From: Collinsella aerofaciens
Lineage (GTDB): Bacteria > Actinomycetota > Coriobacteriia > Coriobacteriales > Coriobacteriaceae
Length of the DNA: 64,000 nt
Assembly: GCF_028206795.1 (NCBI RefSeq)
Contig: NZ_JAQLFJ010000012.1
Span: forward strand, 1-64,000
Direction: 5' to 3'
Of this stretch, positions 8,951-17,027 are shown one piece after another; the first letter of the stretch is position 1, and each line of letters starts with the position of its first letter. Below the pieces are notes generated by a model. The model did no database searches. It worked only from the letters and a program-made list of their open reading frames with translations, and was not told the origin of the DNA. Made by a program: the position numbers and the translations under genes.

Positions 8951-10213
8951 TTAAGACATTCGCCATAAGCGACTTTTCAGCCGATAAAACAGCGCTGTCA
9001 TCAACGTCAGCACCGCCAACATTCCTGCGAATACAATCGCCGGAGTCCATCGATCATATGCGAGCCCGTAAACCAATTGGCCAATAGGCGTTGCGCAGGA
9101 AAGCGCCATGTAAACGAGTGCCAGCACTTTTCCGCAGAGTTCCTTTGGCGCTGACCGCTGAACGAATGAAACGACTTCAACCGATGTAACGCTTGCCCAC
9201 GCCATGACCCATGCCGAGCCGGCCGCAAGCGCGACAAACGCAAATTCGTTAGGACCGCTCAGTAGCGTGACAATAATCGGTACGACTCCTAAACAGATCA
9301 TCGCAACATATCGACATATGCCCTTGAAGGAAAAACGATGCGGCCAAATACCGACCAAACCACTGCCGACAAGACCACCTAAGCCCATAGCCACCTCAAT
9401 AATCCCAACAAAGGATGACTGCATTCCGAGATGCTTTGCAACAATAACGGGAGCACCAATCGTTAACCCAACTAACGCAAGGTTCAAAATAGCCGCAATC
9501 AAAAACACAACGAGCAATGATGAGTTTTGAGACAGGTACCGAATCAACTCCCGAAAATCGTTTCGGCGTGTCGTACGAGTCGCGCCGTCCCCCATCGTTT
9601 CAGATGAGGCATTTTGCTTGAGTGCGCCCCCGAACAGCAGGGCTGAAATCGTAAACGTCAACGCCGCGGTTTCGCATAGAGTATCGATACCAAAGCACCC
9701 ATAGACTGCCGTCCCGACTACAGGCCCCAAGATATTGCTCATCATGATTATCTGCGAGACCAACGCAGTGGCACGCTCAACCTTTTCTTGGCCCGTCATG
9801 CGCACCGCCTCAATTTGAAGCATCGGTTTCAGCAGCGATTGGATGCCATATTGGACGCAAAGCATTGCTGCCACGACAACCGCAAGAGGCAGCGAACGCT
9901 TCATGGGGATAAACAGCAGTGATGCAGCCATCAGAACAATGCCGAGTACCACAAGAACCCCGCGATGTCTTCCCCGATCCGCCAAAATCCCGCCAACCGG
10001 AGTCGCGAGCACGCCCGGTATGAACGCTATCGCCGCGACGGCGCCATATAACGTTGAGGAGCCGCTGCAATCGAACAAGTAAAGCGGGCACGCAAAGCAC
10101 AGTGCCGACAGCATCGAATACGCACACAGCTGTGCAACAAGAAGACCAAATAGCCTGATAGATCGCACTGTTTTTGGCGCCAATGAAACGCTAATTCTTC
10201 GCATCCCAGCCAT
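8951..10213 (-). CDS. MFS transporter, probable drug/small-molecule exporter
   Basis: The protein has 420 residues and about 12 hydrophobic segments. A typical MFS loop 2-3 motif reads GGILADRGRHRG (~residues 77-88). The family matches the macrolide/multidrug-type exporters (MefA/NarK-like, COG0477/COG2814) of Gram-positive bacteria. ATG 10213 follows GGGGGCAGG. The upstream neighbour on the same strand is a TetR regulator, and a perfect 25-base dyad lies 13 bases before the start codon. Together these indicate a regulator-efflux pair. The substrate is unknown. The gene is less GC-rich than its neighbours, which may mean acquisition by transfer. Confidence 0.85.
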   Translation of the reverse strand: MAGMRRISVSLAPKTVRSIRLFGLLVAQLCAYSMLSALCFACPLYLFDCSGSSTLYGAVAAIAFIPGVLATPVGGILADRGRHRGVLVVLGIVLMAASLLFIPMKRSLPLAVVVAAMLCVQYGIQSLLKPMLQIEAVRMTGQEKVERATALVSQIIMMSNILGPVVGTAVYGCFGIDTLCETAALTFTISALLFGGALKQNASSETMGDGATRTTRRNDFRELIRYLSQNSSLLVVFLIAAILNLALVGLTIGAPVIVAKHLGMQSSFVGIIEVAMGLGGLVGSGLVGIWPHRFSFKGICRYVAMICLGVVPIIVTLLSGPNEFAFVALAAGSAWVMAWASVTSVEVVSFVQRSAPKELCGKVLALVYMALSCATPIGQLVYGLAYDRWTPAIVFAGMLAVLTLMTALFYRLKSRLWRMS

Positions 10214-10225
10214 AAGCCTGCCCCC

Positions 10226-10250
10226 AAATACATACTGTTAGTATGTATTT
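10226..10250 (-). promoter_or_regulatory. Perfect dyad operator before the MFS gene
   Basis: AAATACATACT, GTT and AGTATGTATTT form a perfect 11+3+11 inverted repeat ending 13 bases from the MFS start codon. It is the expected position for the neighbouring TetR repressor to block transcription. Confidence 0.75.
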
Positions 10251-10296
10251 AATGACTTGAAAAGGGCAGCCGTGGCTACCCTCACAAATCAATTAC

Positions 10297-10309
10297 ATAC
10301 CGTTGGTAT
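10297..10309 (-). promoter_or_regulatory. Second, weaker copy of the same operator
   Basis: ATACCGTTGGTAT has the same GTT centre and matches the main dyad (TACATACYGTTRGTATSTA). It lies just after the TetR stop codon, 47 bases from the first copy, so paired binding is plausible. Confidence 0.5.
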
Positions 10310-10314
10310 CTATA

Positions 10315-10977
10315 TTACCACCCGGCACGGTTCCATACGTCCCAAATCTGGGCCGTTGTCTGGAGCACTTCATTACCCAAATCAAGCCCCACCGCGGCCG
10401 CCATCTGCGCCAAACATTGTGCGCGAGCAAGCATTCGCTCCTTGGGCTCGAGCGGACGGAACAATGGCAGCAGCCAAAGATTCGCTAACAACGATACGGC
10501 CTCCGCTGCTTCGCGCGGGCATTCGCACGCAATGGAGCCGTCGGCGATGCCCTCCTCGATTACTGGCAAGAGATTGCCATCGGCCGACTCGTCAAACGAA
10601 CCTTGGTACTGCATCGCCAGCAGCCGCGAGCTTTTTACCGGATCTGCCGCAGGATGCATGCGAGCCCATAGCTCGATTTGCGGAACGACGGACTCGGGCG
10701 CATAAAGTCGTTTGAGCTTTTGAGCTCCCGTCATATTGCCAGCACCGAGTGTCGCGCGACGGTGCTCAGCAATCGGAGCCGTTGCCCGATCAAATGCGGC
10801 GTTGAAAATCTCCTCTTTGCTCTTAAAGTGATGATAGACAGCACCCTTGGTCATGCCATCGAGGCGGTCGACGATGTCTTGAATGCTCGTCCCCTCATAA
10901 CCCTGTACGCAGAATAGCTCCAGCGCCGCGTCGAGAATCTTCGCGACAGTCTCCTCGGGATATTTATTACGACCCAT
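10315..10977 (-). CDS. TetR/AcrR family transcriptional regulator of the MFS exporter
   Basis: The protein has 220 residues. ATG 10977 begins MGRNKYPEETVAKILDAALE, the usual TetR N-terminus; an upstream ATG at 11013 has no ribosome site. The HTH region reads TSIQDIVDRLDGMTKGAVYHHF (residues ~32-53, Lys at the AVYHHF recognition helix). The C-terminal ligand domain is unassigned. It lies upstream of the MFS exporter on the same strand, and operator dyads sit in the gap between them rather than before the regulator. Regulation of the exporter is therefore clearer than self-regulation. Confidence 0.85.
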   Translation of the reverse strand: MGRNKYPEETVAKILDAALELFCVQGYEGTSIQDIVDRLDGMTKGAVYHHFKSKEEIFNAAFDRATAPIAEHRRATLGAGNMTGAQKLKRLYAPESVVPQIELWARMHPAADPVKSSRLLAMQYQGSFDESADGNLLPVIEEGIADGSIACECPREAAEAVSLLANLWLLPLFRPLEPKERMLARAQCLAQMAAAVGLDLGNEVLQTTAQIWDVWNRAGW

Positions 10978-10984
10978 AATCCGT

Positions 10985-11038
10985 CCATCCGCAACGCAAG
11001 TCTTGTGCCTCATTGCAGCATTTTAACGTTGCGGATGG
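10985..11038 (-). promoter_or_regulatory. Long-range inverted repeat over the TetR ribosome site
   Basis: CCATCCGCAACG (10985-10996) and CGTTGCGGATGG (11027-11038) are perfectly complementary across 30 bases. In the minus transcript the 3' arm contains GGATGG, the likely ribosome site of the regulator. Folding could hide that site, or could end glnK transcription, although there is no T-run. Confidence 0.4.
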
Positions 11039-11051
11039 CAGGCGGTCGATT

Positions 11052-11390
11052 CTACACCGCGGCGGGGCCGTGTTCGCCGGTACGGATGCGGATGACTTCC
11101 TCGACCGGCTCGACCCAGATCTTGCCATCGCCGACGGCTCCGGTGCGGGCGGCGTTGCAGATGATGTCGACAATGCCATCGACGTGCTCATCGACGCAGA
11201 TAAGAGTGAACTGCACCTTAGGGATCGTGTTGACAAGCAACTCGTTGCCGCGCACGTATTCCTTCCAGCCATGCTGCGCGCCGCAGCCCTGCACCTGGTT
11301 GATGGTCATGCCGCGAACATCGGCAGCAAACAGCGCGTCTTTGAGAACCTCAAGTTTTTCCTGACGGACGATCGCCGTGATCTTCTTCAT
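11052..11390 (-). CDS. glnK: PII nitrogen regulatory protein (GlnK/GlnB)
   Basis: The protein has 112 residues, the family's normal length. It starts MKKITAIVRQEKLEVLKDAL and carries the C-terminal ATP-binding signature GAVGDGKIWV and RIRTGE. PII trimers sense 2-oxoglutarate and ATP/ADP and block ammonium channels by inserting the T-loop. The T-loop here reads GAQHGWKEYVRGNELLVN: by alignment to E. coli GlnB the modified Tyr51 is Leu51, and the nearest tyrosine is at 45. Uridylylation or adenylylation at the usual site is therefore not possible. The gene follows amt on the same strand after a 211-base structured gap, the usual amt-glnK order. Confidence 0.93.
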   Translation of the reverse strand: MKKITAIVRQEKLEVLKDALFAADVRGMTINQVQGCGAQHGWKEYVRGNELLVNTIPKVQFTLICVDEHVDGIVDIICNAARTGAVGDGKIWVEPVEEVIRIRTGEHGPAAV

Positions 11391-11500
11391 AGTGAATTCC
11401 TCTCTTTAGTAAAGAAATGAATTGTCCTTCACATGGCACGGGTTTTCCAGGTGCCGCAAACCAACCTCAGAGATCAATAAGTTCAACTGACTGGTCTTAG

Positions 11501-11601
11501 CAGGTTTCCCAAGTGCCGCAGATTGCCGTGAAAGAGGAGCGAAGCGTACTTAAGTACGTGAGCGACGATTGAACGGCAAGGTGCGGTGCTTGGGGAAGCT
11601 G
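11501..11601 (-). repeat. Large inverted repeat between amt and glnK
   Basis: Outer arms (11501-11528 and 11574-11601) pair at about 22 of 28 positions and enclose a perfect 14-base palindrome, CGTACTTAAGTACG (11545-11558). One outer arm also appears as a partial direct repeat near 11441-11455 (CCAGGTGCCGCA versus CCAAGTGCCGCA). It begins at the amt stop codon, so it is transcribed between amt and glnK and could act as a terminator or attenuator. It resembles the element before thrB in centring on TTAA. Confidence 0.5.
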
Positions 11602-12879
11602 CTAATCGAGTCCGGAGAAAGAAGGATAGGCGCTCTCGCCGTGCTGACTCGCATCCAGACCCAGGGCCTCGTCGGCCTCGTCCACGCGCAGGCTGCCGCG
11701 GAACAGTGCCTTGACCACCGCGACAATCACCAAATCGAGCACCAGCACAATAGCGACCGTCACCACAATGCCCAGAATCTGCGAAACGAGCAGCGACACG
11801 TCGCCCGTGTAGAACAGGCCGCCCTTACCGGTCCACGAGAGCTCCGGCACGCAGAACAGGCCCGTGAGCACGCCGCCCAGGATGCCGCCGATACCATGGC
11901 AACCGAACGCGTCGAGTGCGTCGTCGTAGCCAAACTTGGTCTTAAGATGGCTGATGGCCAGATAGCAGACGGGCGAGACGATCAGACCCATGACCAGCGC
12001 CGCCCACGGCTCGACAAAGCCCGCACCCGGCGTGACCACCACAAGGCCCGCAACCAGACCGGTGCTGGCGCCCACCAGCGTGGGGCAACCGGTGTGCACG
12101 CGCTCAACGGCAAGCCACGAAACCATACCCGCCGCGCTGGCCGTCACGGTGTTGAGGATGGCGAGCGCCGCCACGGCGTCGGCATTAAACTCGCTGCCGC
12201 CGTTAAAGCCAAACCAACCAAACCAAAGCAGACCGGCGCCCAGCGCCACAAACGGCACGTTATGCGGACGGTAGCTCACCATGCCAAAGCCGCGACGACG
12301 GCCGAGCATTAGGCAGAGGATCAGGCCCGTGAGACCGGACGAAATGTGCACCACGTCGCCGCCCGCAAAGTCGAGCGCGCCGATGATGTCGCCGATAAAA
12401 GAGCCCTCGCCGCCCCAAACCATGTGGGCGAGCGGCGCATAGACCACGAGCAGCCAAATGCCTAAGAAGGCCGCCATAGCGCCAAACTTAACGCGACCTG
12501 CCAGGCTACCCGTAACGATGGCGGCCGTGATCATGGCAAACGCCATCTGGAAGGCGATGTTAATGATCTGAGGGTAGGCGGCGCCGTCAGTGGCATTGCC
12601 CTCGGCCGCCTGCAGCACCTGGTTGAGTACCGGCAGGCACAGCAGCTGGTCAAGGCCTCCAATAAACGGGCTGGAACCGTCGCTGCCGTAGGCCAGCGAC
12701 CAGCCGGCAACAATCCACAGCACACCAACCAGGCCAATGGCGCCAAAGCACATGAGTATGGTGTTGATGACATTTTTGCGCCTGGACAGGCCGCCATAGA
12801 AAAACGCCAGACCCGGTGTCATTAAAAACACAAGCATGGTGCAGATGAGCATAAACGTTGTCGATCCCGTATCGTACAT
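11602..12879 (-). CDS. amt: Ammonium transporter (Amt family)
   Basis: The protein has 425 residues. ATG 12879 is chosen because AAGGGGGAG lies just upstream; the longer start at 12936 adds a non-membrane leader. There are eleven hydrophobic segments starting with FMLICTMLVFLMTPGLAFFYGG, where the conserved periplasmic FFYGGL motif is visible. The family motif DFAGGDVVHISSG and the conserved pore histidine region DALDAFGCHGIGGILGG are also present. The trimeric channel conducts ammonia/ammonium across the membrane and is gated by the PII protein encoded next to it. The C-terminus (VDEADEALGLDASQHGESAY) is the typical cytoplasmic tail that contacts GlnK. Confidence 0.95.
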   Translation of the reverse strand: MYDTGSTTFMLICTMLVFLMTPGLAFFYGGLSRRKNVINTILMCFGAIGLVGVLWIVAGWSLAYGSDGSSPFIGGLDQLLCLPVLNQVLQAAEGNATDGAAYPQIINIAFQMAFAMITAAIVTGSLAGRVKFGAMAAFLGIWLLVVYAPLAHMVWGGEGSFIGDIIGALDFAGGDVVHISSGLTGLILCLMLGRRRGFGMVSYRPHNVPFVALGAGLLWFGWFGFNGGSEFNADAVAALAILNTVTASAAGMVSWLAVERVHTGCPTLVGASTGLVAGLVVVTPGAGFVEPWAALVMGLIVSPVCYLAISHLKTKFGYDDALDAFGCHGIGGILGGVLTGLFCVPELSWTGKGGLFYTGDVSLLVSQILGIVVTVAIVLVLDLVIVAVVKALFRGSLRVDEADEALGLDASQHGESAYPSFSGLD

Positions 12880-13077
12880 TCGCTCCCCCTTGATCGCATG
12901 AACGTTGTCGGCGCCCATAATGCGGCCGAGGGGCAACTGGTGTAGACCAGATACGGCGTTGTTAAACGCTGCGTTGTCGAATGGAAACGGTGCCGCAATC
13001 TTAGAAACGGCGCGGCAACGGACGCGAAACGAACGGGAAATACGCGAGCAAGGGAGCCGTGAGCGCGCCCATCCCGG

Positions 13078-14097
13078 CTAGCGCCGAAACAGCTCGTGGG
13101 CGCGGTCGCGGAGATTAGTTGCTCGGATGACGCCCTCGTAGCGATTGATGCGCAAACGCGGGAAGGCATTGAAGAAGCGCAGGTCGCGACGACTGAGCGA
13201 CACGCTCGGCACCGGACGGCTCATGCGCTTGCCGGCAAGGCGACGACCGAGCGACGGACGCGGCATGCTCGGCGCGGCATCGGCCACGCGGCGGGCGGCA
13301 AGCGCCAGGCCGCGAGCACCATCCGCGATAAACGTCGGCATCGAAGCCTTCTCGCGCAGGGCATCGAGCGCGGCGTCACCCAGCTCGGCCAGCCACGCGT
13401 TAACGGCACGGCTACGGATGTGCGTCTGTGCCACCGAGTCAATCGTAGAATCGGGAATACGTTCGAGCATTGAGTCCGAGGCATCGGCAAGCGACTCATT
13501 GATGCGGTCGGCAAGGTCGGCCCGGACGCGCTCCAGCTGATCAGACAGACGCCGCCAGCTCGCCAACGAGCACACCGCGTCGACCATCATCGCGACCGCG
13601 ACGATAAAGGCGGACAGCCGCACAATCAGCACCGGCAGATGGCCAAGCAGTCCCAGCAATGTCGGCTCCACTAAACGACAAATGCACAACGCACCCAAGC
13701 CAAACGCGCAAGCCCAGTACAGACAGATGCGTCCGTGCAAGTTAAACGGCAGGTGCGAGTAATCCCAAAAGCGAGCGCCCGTTGTTTTTTCCAACAGCAC
13801 GCCTACGCTGTACTCAATCACGCTGCATACGAGCGCTGCAGCGACAAACTGGCTCAAGGCATCCGAAATCCCGCGCAACAGCAGCCAGCAGGCAATGCCG
13901 CCCGCGCCATAGATGGGGCAGCACGGCCCCAGCAAAAAGCCACTGTTGGCAAATCGTCCGTGATTGAGCATGGCGCATACTGTCGACTCCCATGCCCAAC
14001 CGCAAAACCCGTAAAAGGCAAACGGGAGCACCAGTGCCGAGAGTGGGCAGGCGGCAAGCGTCGCGCCGCCAAACGCCATATTAATCGCGGTCCCCAC
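13078..14097 (-). CDS. Putative ABC-type IV transporter membrane protein (PF06541, CmpB-like)
   Basis: The protein has 339 residues. GTG 14097 is three bases after the stop of the HD gene, with GGAGAGGG overlapping that gene's end. The first ~190 residues hold about five hydrophobic segments with the family-typical FYGFCGWAWESTVCAMLNHGRFANSG and FLLGPCCPIYGAGG stretches. The C-terminal ~140 residues are a basic, Arg-rich soluble domain. PF06541 proteins occur in Firmicutes and Actinobacteria and have no established transport substrate. They are commonly next to an HD-domain gene, as here. Translational coupling with that gene suggests a shared function. Confidence 0.75.
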   Translation of the reverse strand: MGTAINMAFGGATLAACPLSALVLPFAFYGFCGWAWESTVCAMLNHGRFANSGFLLGPCCPIYGAGGIACWLLLRGISDALSQFVAAALVCSVIEYSVGVLLEKTTGARFWDYSHLPFNLHGRICLYWACAFGLGALCICRLVEPTLLGLLGHLPVLIVRLSAFIVAVAMMVDAVCSLASWRRLSDQLERVRADLADRINESLADASDSMLERIPDSTIDSVAQTHIRSRAVNAWLAELGDAALDALREKASMPTFIADGARGLALAARRVADAAPSMPRPSLGRRLAGKRMSRPVPSVSLSRRDLRFFNAFPRLRINRYEGVIRATNLRDRAHELFRR

Positions 14098-14100
14098 CGT

Positions 14101-14637
14101 CTACCCTCTCCTCTTTTCACTCGATTCGCTGCTCACGCCATCGTCCGCCTCGTCCTTGCGCCGCAGGCGTCCGGCGACCGTCTCACGCAGAGCACACCAT
14201 TTATCCGCCAGGCAAACAATCCACGCCTCGCGACACGTCGGCGGCACCGGCACCAGCGGAAACATATGCCGCACGATAATATTCCGTTCGCGCGGCGTCA
14301 GCTCAAAATCTTCCTCCGCACGTGCCAGGGCAAAAAATGGATGCCGAAATCCGTGCAGTCGATGGCTCGGGTCGGGGTCGTGCCAATCGTAGAGAAAGTA
14401 ATCGTGCAGCAGGGCCCCGCGCAACAACGAAGCACGGTCGACCGAAATGCCAGCACGGCCCAAGCGCTCGGCAAAGGACAGGCTCGCCCGCGCTACCGAA
14501 GTCACATGTGCATAGACCGTCACGTCGCCATGCTGGATAAACTCGTGCGTCAGGTCCAAGCGGCCCGCCTGGGCCAGCTGGCGGGCGGCATAGTCGACCT
14601 CGTGCGCGATTTTTTCGGCACGAACGGCATCGGACAT
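14101..14637 (-). CDS. HD-domain protein, putative phosphohydrolase
   Basis: The protein has 178 residues. ATG 14637 is chosen for the strong AAGGAGG five bases upstream; the longer frame from 14709 has no ribosome site. An HD-type metal site is visible: a histidine in YAHVTSVAR (~44), the HD pair in LLRGALLHDYFLYDW (~75), and a later conserved HRLHGFRHP and RHMFPL. These small HD proteins are predicted phosphohydrolases; the substrate is unknown. The gene is coupled to the downstream PF06541 membrane protein. Confidence 0.75.
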   Translation of the reverse strand: MSDAVRAEKIAHEVDYAARQLAQAGRLDLTHEFIQHGDVTVYAHVTSVARASLSFAERLGRAGISVDRASLLRGALLHDYFLYDWHDPDPSHRLHGFRHPFFALARAEEDFELTPRERNIIVRHMFPLVPVPPTCREAWIVCLADKWCALRETVAGRLRRKDEADDGVSSESSEKRRG

Positions 14638-14865
14638 GCTGCCTCCTTCCAGCGACTCACGGCGACAAGCCACGGCCTGTGCACAATCGATAAAAACATC
14701 ATGGAACATATCAGTATGGCATCGGACAAAACGTTTTGCCCCACCAGTTGGCGAATTACCGCGCCGCCGTCACATATCAAACGCCAAAATGTGCGAGACT
14801 GTCTTGTGCAATTGTGCCGGCCGAGGGAGTGCCGGCGCACGATTCGCATGGAGTAACCCACAACG

Positions 14866-16647
14866 ATGCTGCTTACGCAAACGACAACGCCCGAGGACGT
14901 CAAGGCTCTCGACCGCGCCGAGCTTCCGCTGCTCTGCGGCGAGATCCGTCAGGCAATCCTCGAAAGCTCCGCCGCCGTCGGCGGGCACGTTGCCCCCAAC
15001 TTGGGCGTCGTTGAGCTTACGGTTGCGCTTCATCGCGTATTTAACTCCCCCATCGACAAGATTGTCTTTGACGTTTCGCACCAGACCTACGCCCACAAGG
15101 CGCTGACCGGGCGCGCGTACACTTATATCGATCCGGAGCGTTATGGTGAGGCTTCTGGCTTTGCCAATCCCGACGAGTCCGAGCACGACCTGTTCGCCAT
15201 GGGCCATACCTCCACGTCGGTGAGCCTGGGCTGCGGCTTGGCACACGCCCGCGATCTGGCGGGCGACAGCTACAACGTCATTACCATCATTGGCGACGGT
15301 TCGCTTTCGGGCGGTCTGGCGTTTGAGGGCTTTAACAATGCCGCCGAACTCGATAGCAACCTGATCATCATCGTCAACGATAACGACCAGTCCATTGCCG
15401 AGAACCATGGCGGCCTGTATCGCAATCTGGCCGAGCTGCGCGCCAGCAACGGCACCTGTGAGCGCAACGTTTTCCGCGCGATGGGGCTCGACTACCGCTA
15501 CCTGGACGCCGGTAACGACGTGTTGGCCCTCGTCGACGCGTTGCAGGAACTGCGCAATATCGATCATCCCATCGTGCTGCACGTCTCGACCGCCAAGGGC
15601 AAGGGCTTTGAGCCAGCCCAGAACGACCCCGAACGCTGGCATCACGTGGGTCCGTTTGACATGGCAACTGGACGCAAGCTCTGCCCGGGCCATCCGAGCG
15701 AGCCTGCGCCGCGCACCTATGCCGACATTACGGGCGAGGCGCTCAGCGCCGCCATCGGGCGCGATCCGCAGGTCGTGGGCATCACGGCCGCCACGCCCTA
15801 CATCATGGGCTTTACACCTGAGCTTCGCGCTGCCGCCGGCAAACAGTTCGTCGATGTGGGCATTGCCGAGGAGCACGCCGTGACCTTTGCCACCGCGCTT
15901 GCGCGCTCGGGCGCCAAGCCAGTCTTTGGTGTGTACGGCACGTTTTTGCAGCGCGCCTACGACGAGCTGTGGCACGATCTGTGCCTCAACGACGCCCCCG
16001 CAACCATTCTAGTGTTTGGCGCGTCGATCTTTGGCACCACGTCCGAGACGCACCTCTCGTTCTTTGATATTTCCATGCTGGGCGGACTTCCCAACATGCG
16101 CTACCTGGCACCGGCCTGCATGGAGGAATATCTGTCCATGCTGAGCTGGTCACTCGACCACCGCGAGCATCCCGTGGCGATCCGCGTGCCCGGCATTGGC
16201 CTGGTGAGCCGCCCCGATTTGGCGCCCGCCGAGGACACCGACTACAGCGCCGTTCGCTACAACGTCGTACGTCAGGGCCGCGATGTGGCCGTGCTTGCGC
16301 TTGGCGATTTCTTTGAGCTGGGCGAGCGCGTGGCAAACCGCTTGGCTGCCGAGTACGGCATCGAGGCCACGCTCGTCAACCCGCGCTTTGCAACCGAACT
16401 CGACCGCGAGTTCCTCGACAGCCTTGCCACCGAGCATCGCGTTGTCGTCACCCTCGAGGACGGCATATTGGACGGCGGCTGGGGCGAGCGTGTCGCGTGC
16501 TACTTGGCCTGCACGCCAGTGCGCACACGCACCTTCGGCATCGCCAAGGGCTTCCCCGACCGCTACGACCCCAACGAACTGCTCGCGCAGAACGGCATGA
16601 CGGTCGAGAACATGGCCGCCGAAACCGTACGTCTGCTGAACGAGTAG
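14866..16647 (+). CDS. 1-deoxy-D-xylulose-5-phosphate synthase-like transketolase (short, divergent form)
   Basis: The protein has 593 residues, against about 620-640 for standard DXS. The thiamine diphosphate site GDGSLSGG (143-150) with the following NDND, the early histidines (HQTYAHKALTGR, GHTSTSVSLG) and the pyrimidine-domain glutamate (GIAEEHAVTFA) are all present. In standard DXS the next domain carries DRAG, whose Arg binds glyceraldehyde phosphate, and a GxTHxGxFD stretch. Here the region reads VFGASIFGTTSETHLSFFD, lacking that Arg but keeping the His. Similar short paralogues occur in Clostridia. It may make DXP for isoprenoids or thiamine, or use another acceptor. It stands alone, with its own terminator. 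Confidence 0.8.
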   Translation: MLLTQTTTPEDVKALDRAELPLLCGEIRQAILESSAAVGGHVAPNLGVVELTVALHRVFNSPIDKIVFDVSHQTYAHKALTGRAYTYIDPERYGEASGFANPDESEHDLFAMGHTSTSVSLGCGLAHARDLAGDSYNVITIIGDGSLSGGLAFEGFNNAAELDSNLIIIVNDNDQSIAENHGGLYRNLAELRASNGTCERNVFRAMGLDYRYLDAGNDVLALVDALQELRNIDHPIVLHVSTAKGKGFEPAQNDPERWHHVGPFDMATGRKLCPGHPSEPAPRTYADITGEALSAAIGRDPQVVGITAATPYIMGFTPELRAAAGKQFVDVGIAEEHAVTFATALARSGAKPVFGVYGTFLQRAYDELWHDLCLNDAPATILVFGASIFGTTSETHLSFFDISMLGGLPNMRYLAPACMEEYLSMLSWSLDHREHPVAIRVPGIGLVSRPDLAPAEDTDYSAVRYNVVRQGRDVAVLALGDFFELGERVANRLAAEYGIEATLVNPRFATELDREFLDSLATEHRVVVTLEDGILDGGWGERVACYLACTPVRTRTFGIAKGFPDRYDPNELLAQNGMTVENMAAETVRLLNE

Positions 16648-16690
16648 AAAAAACCTCCGCAAGGGAAGCACCCCTGCGGAGGTTTTTATT
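16648..16690 (+). terminator. Rho-independent terminator after the DXS-like gene
   Basis: AAACCTCCGCAAGGG pairs with CCCTGCGGAGGTTT and is followed by T-rich DNA. It starts one base after the stop codon. Confidence 0.9.
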
Positions 16691-16795
16691 TTCGCGACGC
16701 GATTATCTCAATCTGTAACATCTAGGGCCCGAATTCCCGTCTAACTGTTTCAGATTGAGACAAAACAGCAAGGCAGGCCGCCACATCTGCAAGAA

Positions 16796-16828
16796 CCACC
16801 ACAAAGGTGCCTGTCCCCTTTGTGGTGG
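16796..16828. repeat. REP-like hairpin with GGACAGG in the loop
   Basis: CCACCACAAAGG and CCTTTGTGGTGG are perfect arms around a nine-base loop whose complement is GGACAGGCA. The loop matches that of the dispersed GGGACAGG repeat although the stem sequence is different. Confidence 0.6.
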
Positions 16829-16860
16829 ATTTCAAAGCACTATCTCAGCTGCAATAATCG

Positions 16861-16912
16861 ACGTTTGCCCAAGTAAAACCTGCCAAAATAAACCTGTCCC
16901 TTTTTGGTAGGT
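16861..16912 (-). repeat. Dispersed GGGACAGG hairpin repeat, copy 1
   Basis: Read on the minus strand it gives CCAAAAAGGGACAGGTTTAT, then TTTTGGCAGGTTTTAC and a GGGCAAACG tail. Arms of about 14 bases (AAAACCTGCCAAAA) flank a loop with GGGACAGGTT. Other copies are at 26836, 28049, 32523, 38481 and 43546. Confidence 0.75.
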
Positions 16913-16954
16913 AGAATAACCCATAAAGTAAGTATGTTTCTGAGTTATTTCGTG

Positions 16955-16984
16955 TTGACCCATTTGAGCGCGATAGGGTATAAC
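16955..16984 (+). promoter_or_regulatory. Sigma-A-type promoter of the amino acid ABC operon
   Basis: TTGACC (16955-16960) and TATAAC (16979-16984) are separated by 18 bases, and lie 44 bases before the start codon of the substrate-binding protein. Confidence 0.65.
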
Positions 16985-17027
16985 TCTACTCAACCGCTAG
17001 GGATTTTATTGAGAAAGGTGTTCTCCT

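Larger units (their letters stand above)
16691..17027. other. Intergenic region with two REP-like hairpins and a promoter
   Basis: This 337-base gap has no gene. It contains a perfect 12-base-arm hairpin at 16796, a copy of the GGGACAGG repeat at 16861, and a promoter for the amino acid ABC operon at 16955; each is listed separately. Confidence 0.7.
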
